Source: Halolactibacillus halophilus (GTDB taxonomy: Bacteria; Bacillota; Bacilli; Bacillales; Amphibacillaceae). Taken from it: a stretch of 35,886 nt of DNA. The notes under the pieces were generated by a model. The model did not search any database. It saw only the letters and a program-made list of their open reading frames with translations, and had not been told where the DNA came from. The translations under genes and the position numbers were made by a program. The DNA lies in contig NZ_FOXC01000029.1 in the NCBI RefSeq assembly GCF_900115605.1, positions 1 to 35,886 on the forward strand, in the 5' to 3' direction. The first letter of the stretch is position 1, and the number at the start of each line of letters is the position of its first letter. Shown here one piece after another: positions 24,651 through 32,045 of this stretch.

Positions 24651-25538
24651 ATGAAGGGTTGGTTAATCCACAATGGCAGTTTACAAACAGAGAAGTTCAA
24701 GCATATACATGCGCGGTATCTAAATCAAGCAAAAAAACAAGGGATTGGACTTACGTTAAAACGAAATGATGAGGTGTTGGTGCTACTCAGTCAAACACAT
24801 CAGCCATTGACAAAACTTAATATTGATTTTATCTTATTTCTTGATAAAGATGTCTTACTTGCGAAACAGTTAGAAGCATGTGGGTTACCGGTCTTTAATT
24901 CGAGTGAAGCGATAGAACAATGTGACAATAAGGGTCTTATGCACCACATCCTTGCTACTAAGGGCATTCGGCAACCTAAAACAATTGTCGCACCGCTGAT
25001 TTTTCAGACGGGCCAAACGTTTCCGGTAGCTTTTTTGGACCAAGTTGCCAAAACACTGGGTTTTCCACTCATTGTAAAGAAAAGTTTTGGGTCATTTGGT
25101 GATGGGGTGTATTTAGTGGACTCAATGACTGAATTAAAGCATCACAGTGAAGCGTTAAAATACACACCACATCTCTATCAACAATATATCGCCTCAAGCC
25201 ACGGGCGTGACTTGAGGGTTCATGTCGTTGGTGATCACGTCATTGCGACAATGATGCGTCGATCAGAAATAGACTTTAGAGCCAATGTCACGAATGGAGG
25301 CAAGATGTTTGTCGTGGACGTACCGGAAACCTTTAAAGATTTAGCGCGAAAAGCAACAAACGCTCTTGGACTGGATTTTTCTGGTGTTGATTTATTGTTT
25401 GATGAGACGAATGAACCGATTGTCTGTGAAGTTAATTCGAATGCGCACATTGAAAATATTTATCAAACGACTGGTATTGATGTCAGTGAGGCGATTCTTA
25501 CTTATATCATCAGCCGTGTCCATGACATGAACAGCTAA
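24651..25538 (+). CDS. RimK-family ATP-grasp ligase
   Basis: A 295-residue ATP-grasp enzyme that would join an amino acid, often glutamate, to a carboxylate on a protein, peptide or cofactor. The pre-ATP-grasp region spans 1 to about 95. ATP-binding loops include PLIVKKSFGSFGDGVYLV (glycine-rich, about 139-156), the hinge LYQQYIA and GRDLRVHVVGDHVIATMMR; the metal site is CEVNSNAHIENIYQTTGIDV, the RimK/LysX/CofF form. The acceptor is unknown, since no ribosomal protein S6, lysine or F420 pathway gene is near. AAAGGA at 24636-24641 is 8-9 bases before ATG 24651; the ATG at 24642 abuts the ribosome site and is rejected. Monocistronic, divergent from the dCache chemoreceptor. Confidence 0.87.
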   Translation: MKGWLIHNGSLQTEKFKHIHARYLNQAKKQGIGLTLKRNDEVLVLLSQTHQPLTKLNIDFILFLDKDVLLAKQLEACGLPVFNSSEAIEQCDNKGLMHHILATKGIRQPKTIVAPLIFQTGQTFPVAFLDQVAKTLGFPLIVKKSFGSFGDGVYLVDSMTELKHHSEALKYTPHLYQQYIASSHGRDLRVHVVGDHVIATMMRRSEIDFRANVTNGGKMFVVDVPETFKDLARKATNALGLDFSGVDLLFDETNEPIVCEVNSNAHIENIYQTTGIDVSEAILTYIISRVHDMNS

Positions 25539-25626
25539 TTTTTATGATTATTGCGTGATAAATTATATGAAATCGCGACCAATTACTTAATAATCTCCAA
25601 AAAATAGTGGATTTATTCACATGTTA

Positions 25627-25635
25627 TGTTACAAT
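25627..25635 (+). promoter_or_regulatory. Extended -10 promoter of the riboswitch operon
   Basis: TGTTACAAT (TGn plus TACAAT) lies just upstream of the riboswitch. No clear -35 is seen. A start about 6-8 bases downstream would begin the RNA at or just inside the aptamer's first helix. Confidence 0.45.
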
Positions 25636-25637
25636 AA

Positions 25638-25735
25638 GACTATGATAAAGGCAAAACTATTGAAAAATAGTGACGCAAAGCTTCGGGTCTTCGGTGCAAA
25701 TTGTACCATGACGGCTGAGTTACCGATCTAGTCAT
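25638..25735 (+). ncRNA. Cyclic-di-GMP-I (GEMM-I) riboswitch aptamer
   Basis: The c-di-GMP-I core is clear. AAAGGCAAAA starts the junction. P2 is ACTATT (25656-25661) / AATAGT (25666-25671) capped by the GAAA tetraloop. GACGCAAAGC (25672-25681) is the invariant segment between P2 and P3. The P3 side ends in ATGACGGCTGAGTTACCGAT with the conserved GTTACCG. GACTA (25638-25642) and TAGTC (25729-25733) can close P1. The match to the Vibrio Vc2 aptamer is good at every conserved block. A terminator follows 18 bases on, so transcription control is likely. It leads the diguanylate cyclase gene. Confidence 0.95.
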
Positions 25736-25750
25736 AATTTTTTGAGTTTT

Positions 25751-25778
25751 GTCGATCCCTGGTTTGGGTCGGCTTTTT
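25751..25778 (+). terminator. Riboswitch expression-platform terminator
   Basis: GTCGATCC (25751-25758) pairs with GGGTCGGC (25766-25773) with two G-U pairs and a short loop, then TTTTTT. It lies between the aptamer and the cyclase gene, about 100 bases before the start codon. Whether ligand turns it on or off cannot be read with certainty. The remaining leader, 25779-25868, shows nothing recognised. Confidence 0.85.
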
Positions 25779-25881
25779 TGATGTCTTTTTACGTGCACAG
25801 CTAATCTAAATTGGTGATGACTGAGACTTACAATGAGGTCAGTTGAGTTAATCAAATAGTGAAGAAAGTGGGGTGGAGATG

Positions 25882-27681
25882 ATGAAGCACCTAGGTGTCT
25901 GGAAGTTTATTATTCTTTTAGTCATGGGACTAGTTTTAAGACAATGGGATTTTCAACTATCGTATAGTTTATATCTGCCCCTCTATTTTCTCGTACCCAT
26001 TTTAGCTTTACGTTTATGTCGCCTTAAATATGCAGTACTTTTGACCAGCCTGTTAGGGACGATCTTTATTTTTATGGGTGATGCGATTGTTTTTCATGTC
26101 TTAATGATTGTGCATGTCTTTGTGATTGGTATTTTGTATGAGCGATTTCGTCGGAACTTATTTACTTGGACCATTGCCTATAGTCTAGTAGGGTTTGGTG
26201 TAAGTTATTTAGCGGTACGACTTCTCATTGAGTCTAGTCAGTTAGAGCTGTTATATCAAGTAGAAGTATTATCATACTGGCTGATGCTACTACTTGTTAA
26301 TTTATTCGTTGATATTTTAGTGCTCGTTCTTCCACAAGTGCCGTTTTTTAATCGCTTGCCGATTAATCAAGAGCCAGTAAGGTATAACGAGCTTATTTTT
26401 ATGGGGGTAAATCTCGTGGCTATACTTCCTCTTATCGTGATTACAGTTGTCCAGTCAATTTCTTTGGAACATCAGATGATAAATGCATTTGATGATAGGG
26501 CAGTTGCGTTAGAAGCAGTCTTGACTGAGCAGATTAACCGTCTCGATGAGACGGAAATTCAGCGACTCGAAATTGGGTCAGCGATTGATCGTGGACGTTT
26601 AACTGAAGTGATTGACCGACACATCGGGACTAATTTGGAACATGTTTACATATTCAATGCAGACGGTGAACCGTTTCTTCATTCATCAGAATCGGAACGG
26701 TTTACTGATTTTAGTAATGTTTTATCCAAGGGGGTTAGCTTTAAACCAAACAGTGACAGTGAGGTCTGGTTGAATAATGACGGGATGACACCAAGAGATT
26801 GGTATCATGGTTATTATGTCAGCGCCTTCACAATCCTTAACCGACCCGTGTGTTATTTTATTGATATGGGGGAAACAGTTGTCGACCGTATGCAAGTTAT
26901 TTCCTATTATTATTTCTTAATGTTGATTGTATTTATTATCTCATTTGTGATTGGGCTGTTTAGTGAACGAATCTTAGTAAAACAAATTGAAGATATCACC
27001 AAAATGGCAGATCAAATACCGCGCCGAATGATGCATGAATATCCAATCGAATCACCGAGGACAAGGATTTTAGAAGTGAATATTTTAGCGGACCGTCTCG
27101 CAAAAGTTGATAAACAGTTGCGTCAAATGTTTAAAAACTTGACCAATACTAATCGTGAACTGAATGAAAAAACGTTAGAACTAAATGCGTCAAAACAAGA
27201 ACTCTATCATGTGGCTCATCATGATGCACTTACTAATTTACCAAATCGCCGGTTGTTTTATCATACCTTAGAAAAAAAAGTCGACCGACAAGATATCTTT
27301 GCGTTGTTTTTCCTTGATTTGAATGATTTTAAAGAAGTAAATGATCGTTACGGGCATAAAGAAGGAGACGCGTTATTAAAGCGGGTGGGTGAACGTTTGA
27401 AACAGTTAGAAGTAGAGTTTCCTGTCCGGTTCTACCGGTTAGCGGGTGATGAATTTGTCGCAATTTTAAAACGAGATCATCATGAAGATGTATCTTTTTT
27501 TACGAAAACATTAAAGAAAAGCTTTATTCCTGCTTTTGAGATTGACGGTGAACAACAAGAGGTGAATATCAGTATTGGTCTTAGTCTTATGCCAGAAGAC
27601 GGCTCAACGTTTGAAGAGTTACTGCATATCGCTGATCAAGCGATGTATGAGGATAAACGCGTATCTAAAGGGAAAGAATAA
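25882..27681 (+). CDS. Membrane diguanylate cyclase with extracellular sensor
   Basis: Makes c-di-GMP from two GTP. 599 residues: five membrane segments in 1-150, another at about 170-193, an extracellular region (about 195-338) with a Cache-like strand (HVYIFNADGEPFLHSS), a last membrane segment (about 340-362), a HAMP/coiled-coil stretch (363-445) and GGDEF (446-599). The active site is AGDEF at 521-525, a common active variant, with FFLDLNDFKEVNDRYGHKEG supplying metal and GTP contacts. There is no RxxD inhibitory site and no EAL domain. The frame opens at GTG 25873, but ATG 25882 (or 25879) fits the GGGGTGG ribosome site better. It is preceded by a c-di-GMP riboswitch and followed 30 bases later by a solute-binding lipoprotein that may feed signals to its outer domain. 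Confidence 0.93.
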   Translation: MKHLGVWKFIILLVMGLVLRQWDFQLSYSLYLPLYFLVPILALRLCRLKYAVLLTSLLGTIFIFMGDAIVFHVLMIVHVFVIGILYERFRRNLFTWTIAYSLVGFGVSYLAVRLLIESSQLELLYQVEVLSYWLMLLLVNLFVDILVLVLPQVPFFNRLPINQEPVRYNELIFMGVNLVAILPLIVITVVQSISLEHQMINAFDDRAVALEAVLTEQINRLDETEIQRLEIGSAIDRGRLTEVIDRHIGTNLEHVYIFNADGEPFLHSSESERFTDFSNVLSKGVSFKPNSDSEVWLNNDGMTPRDWYHGYYVSAFTILNRPVCYFIDMGETVVDRMQVISYYYFLMLIVFIISFVIGLFSERILVKQIEDITKMADQIPRRMMHEYPIESPRTRILEVNILADRLAKVDKQLRQMFKNLTNTNRELNEKTLELNASKQELYHVAHHDALTNLPNRRLFYHTLEKKVDRQDIFALFFLDLNDFKEVNDRYGHKEGDALLKRVGERLKQLEVEFPVRFYRLAGDEFVAILKRDHHEDVSFFTKTLKKSFIPAFEIDGEQQEVNISIGLSLMPEDGSTFEELLHIADQAMYEDKRVSKGKE

Positions 27682-27711
27682 TAATTTACGACAAAAGAGG
27701 AGGTGTTTAAT

Positions 27712-29001
27712 ATGACTAGAGGTAAGCGTCTCGTGCTAGTTATTTTACTGGTAATCCTGTCCGCTTGTGAACAAAAACCAATTGCTCATCAACCAATCAA
27801 TGTTTCAGCAGATGATTCTAAATTATTAGCTGAGGATAACAAATTGATTATTTGGACGACGAGCGACCTGTTTGAGGGTGCGATGGATCATTTTTTTAAG
27901 TATGAAACGGACCTAGAGCTCGAATTAGAAATTGTTGATCCCGCTGAAGTAGTTGACCGTTATTATGAAGCATTAACGTATAGACGCCCACCCGATTTAT
28001 TTTTTGTTTCAGATGAATATGTCGGACTATTTTCTGAAGTGGACGGCTTTGTTGATTTTAATCATTATATTACTAACGGCAGTATTTATGAAGACTTACC
28101 AAGCCCGTTAAACGATCGCTATATTAATTTAGAGGGCCAACGCTACGGCGTCCCAATAACGTATTTTCCCTATGTAACGTATTATCGTCACGATATATTA
28201 GAAAGTAGAGGGTTCCCGAGTGAACCTGAAGATCTTGGTAACTATATCAAAACAGGGGCAAACTACCATAAGCTGGCCCGTACATTCTTTGATGAAGGCA
28301 TCTACGTCTTTGAATCAAATCAAGCGCTCTTGCAGCTAGGATTAAGAACCAGTTACCCGTTTGATGATGACTATACATATCAGTTTGATAGAGGAGCATT
28401 TAGACAACTAACAGACACAGTCTCCTTGATGTATCAAGATGGTATGAGACCTGAGGTATCGATTTGGTCTAATTACGGACAGAACCTCCTGAGAGAAGAT
28501 AAACTCGTAATGTTTCACATGCCGACCTATGGTGCGAGTCATTTAGAGGACTGGGTACCAGAACAAGCAGGCAAATGGCGAATGACCTCCTTACCTTTAG
28601 GATTATCGGGAATTGACCGTGAAGGTTCAATGGTCGCTTTAATGAGTGAGAAGAGTCACCATCAACGAACGGCTTTTAAGTTATTACAAATAATAACAAG
28701 AGACCAGAATTATTTGGTGTTGAATGAATCGAATCACCCCATGCTGGACCAAGATAATCTAACGACTTATTACACCGATTATTTAAGTGAGACGACGGCT
28801 GGTCGGCCATCGATGCTTGATTTGTATGCGAGACGTCATTGGTATAATACGATGTTTGATATCAACAAAGGGGTAGAAGTCAGCCCACTCCTTTTTAATA
28901 AAACACATGACCGGCTTAAGGAAGAAAGTCGACTTGACCAACGGATTTTGATTGAACAGTTTGTCAGTGAATCTAGAGGCCGAATCGGTAAGACAAATTA
29001 A
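27712..29001 (+). CDS. Orphan extracellular solute-binding lipoprotein
   Basis: A 429-residue family-1 (carbohydrate-type) solute-binding protein. The signal peptide ends in the lipobox LSAC (Cys19), so it is anchored on the outer membrane face. LIIWTTSDLFEGAMDHFFKY opens the first lobe; PPDLFFVSDEYVGLFSEV and YGVPITYFPYVTYYRHDI are typical ligand-lobe strands and crossover. No permease or ATPase gene is near. GAGGAGGTG at 27697-27705 sets the ATG at 27712; the in-frame GTG at 27703 lies in the ribosome site. It is the second gene of the riboswitch-cyclase operon. By analogy with NspS-MbaA in Vibrio cholerae, where a binding protein controls a c-di-GMP enzyme, it may be a sensor subunit. That role is inferred. 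Confidence 0.88.
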   Translation: MTRGKRLVLVILLVILSACEQKPIAHQPINVSADDSKLLAEDNKLIIWTTSDLFEGAMDHFFKYETDLELELEIVDPAEVVDRYYEALTYRRPPDLFFVSDEYVGLFSEVDGFVDFNHYITNGSIYEDLPSPLNDRYINLEGQRYGVPITYFPYVTYYRHDILESRGFPSEPEDLGNYIKTGANYHKLARTFFDEGIYVFESNQALLQLGLRTSYPFDDDYTYQFDRGAFRQLTDTVSLMYQDGMRPEVSIWSNYGQNLLREDKLVMFHMPTYGASHLEDWVPEQAGKWRMTSLPLGLSGIDREGSMVALMSEKSHHQRTAFKLLQIITRDQNYLVLNESNHPMLDQDNLTTYYTDYLSETTAGRPSMLDLYARRHWYNTMFDINKGVEVSPLLFNKTHDRLKEESRLDQRILIEQFVSESRGRIGKTN

Positions 29002-29012
29002 ATAGAATATAG

Positions 29013-29053
29013 AAAATAGCCCACCACATGAGTCATGTGATGGGCTATTTTTA
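29013..29053 (+). terminator. Terminator of the cyclase/binding-protein operon
   Basis: AAAATAGCCCA (29013-29023) pairs with TGGGCTATTTT (29041-29051); inner CACATG/CATGTG continues the stem after a mismatch. T-rich sequence follows. Confidence 0.9.
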
Positions 29054-29184
29054 TAATAAATGAATCGTGACATCTTCTTCGTATAATTAAGATAAAGGAA
29101 AGTAGAGTCGCACCCGGAAAAAGGCCCCTAATCACAGACCAATCCATCGCTTTCATTACGCGTCCGATTGTAAGGAGCGTTGAG

Positions 29185-29280
29185 ATGTCATCACTAGTTA
29201 TCGCCATAACTTTTCTCAATGGAATCATAATACAGCCGACAGGCATTACTGCTACAACTTATGTAGCTAGTTTTCGCTAA
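29185..29280 (+). CDS. Possible 31-residue hydrophobic small protein
   Basis: ATG at 29185, preceded by AAGGAG (29172-29177) at an ideal 7-base distance, opens a 31-codon frame ending TAA at 29278-29280. The product starts MSSLVIAITFLNGIII and is mostly hydrophobic. No homologue is recognised, and the ribosome site may be chance. A TATAAT at 29082-29087 could drive it. It lies in an otherwise empty 500-base gap (29054-29530) before the DUF1538 operon. Confidence 0.25.
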   Translation: MSSLVIAITFLNGIIIQPTGITATTYVASFR

Positions 29281-29413
29281 GGTTTACGCAAATTCAATAT
29301 TTAAGATTTTAAAGGATAAGGGGATGTGAGATAAGGATTTTGATAAAATCATGTATACATTTGCATTTAAGTGAGTAAATACAGTCTTTTCCTATCATTT
29401 TACACTGGTATTA

Positions 29414-29422
29414 TGCTATAAT
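29414..29422 (+). promoter_or_regulatory. Extended -10 promoter of the DUF1538-PII operon
   Basis: TGCTATAAT is a perfect extended -10 box. TTTACA at 29399-29404 is only 12 bases upstream, too close for a normal -35. An 8-bp inverted repeat, CTATTTAG/CTAAATAG (29457-29480), lies in the leader and could be an operator or RNA hairpin. Confidence 0.55.
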
Positions 29423-29530
29423 TAGTTAACAGGCTTCGTTTTTTGTTTGTTTTTTACTATTTAGGGAATAAACTAAATAGATATTTAAGGTCTGTTTTAC
29501 ATCATGAACGATAGGTGGAGGAGAGAAGTT

Positions 29531-30223
29531 ATGACAACATTAAAAGAAACGCTCATTGATGTGCTTAAATCATTTGTGCCGCTATCATTATTAATTGCGA
29601 TTTTACAATTCACCGTCGTATTCTTACCGATGGCTGTCTTTATTGATTTCATTCTAGGAGCGATCCTTGCGAGTGTAGGGATTTATTTATTTTTACTCGG
29701 CGTTGAAGTTGGGTTATCACCTGTGGGAGAGATGGTAGGTCAAAGTTTATCTAAGACTGGTAAACTGTCGCTTATTTTAGGATTTGGGTTTTTACTCGGT
29801 TTCGTTGTTACCGTTGCTGAACCAGGTGTGCAGGTATTAAGTAATCAAGTGGAATTTGTTTCTGGTGGAGAGGTTCCGGGTATTATGTTACTATTATTTG
29901 TATCACTTGGTGTCGGTATTTTTGTGGCACTAAGTTTACTAAGAATGATCTTTAATATTTCGTTACTTAAGCTTCTAGGAACTGGTTATTTGGTTATATT
30001 TATATTAGCGTTACTAACGCCAGCTTCGTTTGTACCCATTGCATTAGATGCAGGCGGGGCAACAACGGGCGCGATGGCAGTGCCATTTATTCTAGCACTT
30101 GGTGTCGGGGTGACGAGTGTGTTAAGTAAAAAAGCTAACAGTGGTGAGAGTTTTGGTCTTATTGCTCTGGCAAGTGTAGGGCCAGTTATTGCGGTGTTAT
30201 TGTTAGGGGTGATCTACGGATGA
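29531..30223 (+). CDS. DUF1538 membrane protein, first half
   Basis: A 230-residue integral membrane protein with about six hydrophobic segments. It matches DUF1538, a transporter-like family of unknown substrate. Key signatures: VTVAEPGVQVLSNQVE (about 93-108), at the end of a membrane segment, and ALDAGGATTGAMAVPF (about 176-191), whose D-x-GG-x-TG-x-M pattern recurs in the next gene. GGAGGAG at 29517-29523 lies 7 bases before ATG 29531; the frame's upstream ATG at 29504 has no ribosome site. The ATGA overlap with the next gene indicates coupled translation. In many genomes the two halves are a single fused protein, so these two probably pair as a heterodimer. Confidence 0.88.
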   Translation: MTTLKETLIDVLKSFVPLSLLIAILQFTVVFLPMAVFIDFILGAILASVGIYLFLLGVEVGLSPVGEMVGQSLSKTGKLSLILGFGFLLGFVVTVAEPGVQVLSNQVEFVSGGEVPGIMLLLFVSLGVGIFVALSLLRMIFNISLLKLLGTGYLVIFILALLTPASFVPIALDAGGATTGAMAVPFILALGVGVTSVLSKKANSGESFGLIALASVGPVIAVLLLGVIYG

Positions 30224-30945
30224 TGCGAATATTTGAAGGATTTCCAGCGGTCTTATTAGATGTAACGTATGCGTTAGTTCCGTTACTACTGTTTTTTCTA
30301 TTGTTCCAAGTCATTTTTTTACGACTAAAATGGCGTAAAGTAAGAGATGTGTTAGTTGGTTTCATGCTGACTTATGTTGGTTTATCACTATTTTTACAAG
30401 GGGTAAATGTTGGATTTATACCGATTGGTGAGAAAATGGGAACGGTTATTGGCGGCTTACGTTACCGCTATATCTTTATTCCAATTGGGTTTGTGTTAGG
30501 CTTTTTTGCGGCTTATGCCGAACCTGCGCTACAAGTACTCACTAAACAAGTTGAACGGATCACGGCTGGTGCGATTCCAAGAAAAGTTTTACTCGTTACG
30601 ATTTCTATTGGTGTTGGTTTATCGATTATGTTGTCGATTATTCGAGTATTTGTTGGCTTTTCAATATGGTACTTTGTTTTACCGGGATATCTAATCAGTT
30701 TTTATCTCGCCAGAAAAAGTTCAAAGATATTTACAGCCATTGCCTTTGACTCAGGTGGGATTGTGACAGGTCCGATGATTTCAACCTTTATGCTTAGCTT
30801 ATTTGTCGGTCTAGCGGGTGTAACTGAAGGACGCGATCCACTGGTTGATGGTTTTGGTATGATTGCGCTTGTGGCATTGGCGCCAATTTTATCGGTATTA
30901 TTTTTAGGCAAACTCTATTCTAAAAACCGTAAGGGGGCGTCTTGA
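30220..30945 (+). CDS. DUF1538 membrane protein, second half
   Basis: A 241-residue membrane protein, paralogous to the preceding gene. It repeats both signatures: AAYAEPALQVLTKQVERI (about 91-108) and AIAFDSGGIVTGPMISTF (about 177-194). The shared acid-Pro and Asp-Gly-Gly-x-x-Thr-Gly motifs inside hydrophobic segments look like substrate- or ion-binding elements of a two-fold transporter; this is inference. Its start overlaps the first DUF1538 gene by 4 bases (ATGA), and its stop overlaps the PII-like start (TGATG), so three proteins are made in step. Confidence 0.88.
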   Translation: MMRIFEGFPAVLLDVTYALVPLLLFFLLFQVIFLRLKWRKVRDVLVGFMLTYVGLSLFLQGVNVGFIPIGEKMGTVIGGLRYRYIFIPIGFVLGFFAAYAEPALQVLTKQVERITAGAIPRKVLLVTISIGVGLSIMLSIIRVFVGFSIWYFVLPGYLISFYLARKSSKIFTAIAFDSGGIVTGPMISTFMLSLFVGLAGVTEGRDPLVDGFGMIALVALAPILSVLFLGKLYSKNRKGAS

Positions 30946-31646
30946 TGGAACGAATCAACGATCAAAAATTAATTATAACCATCGTCAAAAAAGGTGAAGC
31001 AAAAAAACTTGTTAGTAAAATCCGAGCAGTCGGTGCGACAGGTAGTACAATTTTGTTGGCGGAAGGTTATCGCATGAATGAACGCCTGCGCATCTTTGGC
31101 ATCCCCACGCACCGAGAACGTGAAGTGATTTTAACGATTGTGGATGAAGCGATGTTTTCAGACATCTTTGAGTTATTAGGGAAATACGCGATTTTAGGGA
31201 AAAACACACAGGGCATTACCGTGTCCATTGATGTGAAGAGTGTGTTAGGCATCACTATGTTGAGTGGTGAAGAAATAGCTGACTGCAGTAGAAGAAGAGG
31301 AGATGAGTCCATGTTAGATGAGACGCGATATGATTTGATTGTGACAATTATTAATAGCGGTGAAGCAGAGGATGTTGTAGAATCAACGAAAGCGCACGGC
31401 GCAGATGGCGGTACGATTTTACGTGGTCGTGGGACGGGTGTTCATGAACAAACGAAACTGTTCAACATACTCATTGAACCAGAAAAAGATATCGTGTTAA
31501 CGCTGATTGAAAAAGAGAAAACATTGGACATCTTGTCAGGGATCAGAGAAGATTGTGAACTCCATAAACCAGGTAAAGGGGTTGCCTTTGTATTAGAAGT
31601 AGAGAAAACCGTTGGTTTAAATGCCTTACTAAATACAAACGAATAA
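30945..31646 (+). CDS. Tandem PII-like regulator linked to DUF1538
   Basis: A 233-residue soluble protein made of two GlnB/PII-like ferredoxin-fold repeats (about 1-103 and 124-233). Each starts with a strand then a helix (KLIITIVKKGEAKKLVSKIR; DLIVTIINSGEAEDVVESTK), then GATGSTILLAEG or GADGGTILRGRG, matching the PII start of the T-loop. The T-loop is short and lacks the tyrosine uridylylated in GlnB. PII proteins bind ATP/ADP and small metabolites and gate transporters such as AmtB, so the obvious partner is the DUF1538 pair encoded in overlap upstream. AAGGGGG at 30930-30936 precedes ATG 30945; the in-frame TTG at 30942 is less likely. Confidence 0.87.
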   Translation: MERINDQKLIITIVKKGEAKKLVSKIRAVGATGSTILLAEGYRMNERLRIFGIPTHREREVILTIVDEAMFSDIFELLGKYAILGKNTQGITVSIDVKSVLGITMLSGEEIADCSRRRGDESMLDETRYDLIVTIINSGEAEDVVESTKAHGADGGTILRGRGTGVHEQTKLFNILIEPEKDIVLTLIEKEKTLDILSGIREDCELHKPGKGVAFVLEVEKTVGLNALLNTNE

Positions 31647-31669
31647 CAAATGCTCACTCGTTATAAAAT

Positions 31670-31722
31670 AGACCCTAAAGAGAGGACTCTAAAAAAGTCT
31701 GTATCTTTAGGGTCTGTTTTTT
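31670..31722 (+). terminator. Terminator of the DUF1538-PII operon
   Basis: AGACCCTAAAG (31670-31680) pairs with CTTTAGGGTCT (31705-31715). The inner GGACT/AGTCT pair extends the structure, and GTTTTTT follows. Confidence 0.9.
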
Positions 31723-32039
31723 ATACTTAAAACAAATCATAATCAGTAGGCTTGAAGGGGCTTCTTCATGGTAACTCAAAGTCATATTATTTTTTTAACT
31801 TAATCAAGTCCGGTTGATACTTCATGTGAAAAGAGTGCTACTTATGGCGAAAACAATATTTACATATAAATAAATACGAACCCTTGCACTGAACCCTCAT
31901 GTCAAAAGAATATAAGTTAAAGTATTACTTACGTGGTCGGCAGTTAGTTAAAATGAGTGGGCGACGGAAGTAGGTAGGGTATGATATACTGAGGCTTAGA
32001 AACGACTTAGATAATGAACCACTTAACAATAAGGAGCTA
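31723..32039. other. Intergenic stretch before the helicase gene, nothing recognised
   Basis: About 320 A/T-rich bases with no convincing open frame, RNA motif or repeat. TATACT at 31985-31990 is a possible -10 for the helicase gene without a good -35. The long leader could hold cold-shock-type control, but no known motif is seen. Confidence 0.4.
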
Positions 32040-32045
32040 ATGAAG

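Noticed and set aside
29087-29184. Possible riboswitch in the leader region before the small frame
   Set aside because: Compared by eye with the c-di-GMP, Mn, TPP, SAM, FMN, cobalamin, glycine and T-box cores; no conserved blocks match and the hairpins are weak.
28998-29246. Minus-strand open frame of 82 codons overlapping the end of the solute-binding gene and its terminator
   Set aside because: No ribosome site at any of its ATGs, it runs through a strong terminator hairpin, and no family is recognised.
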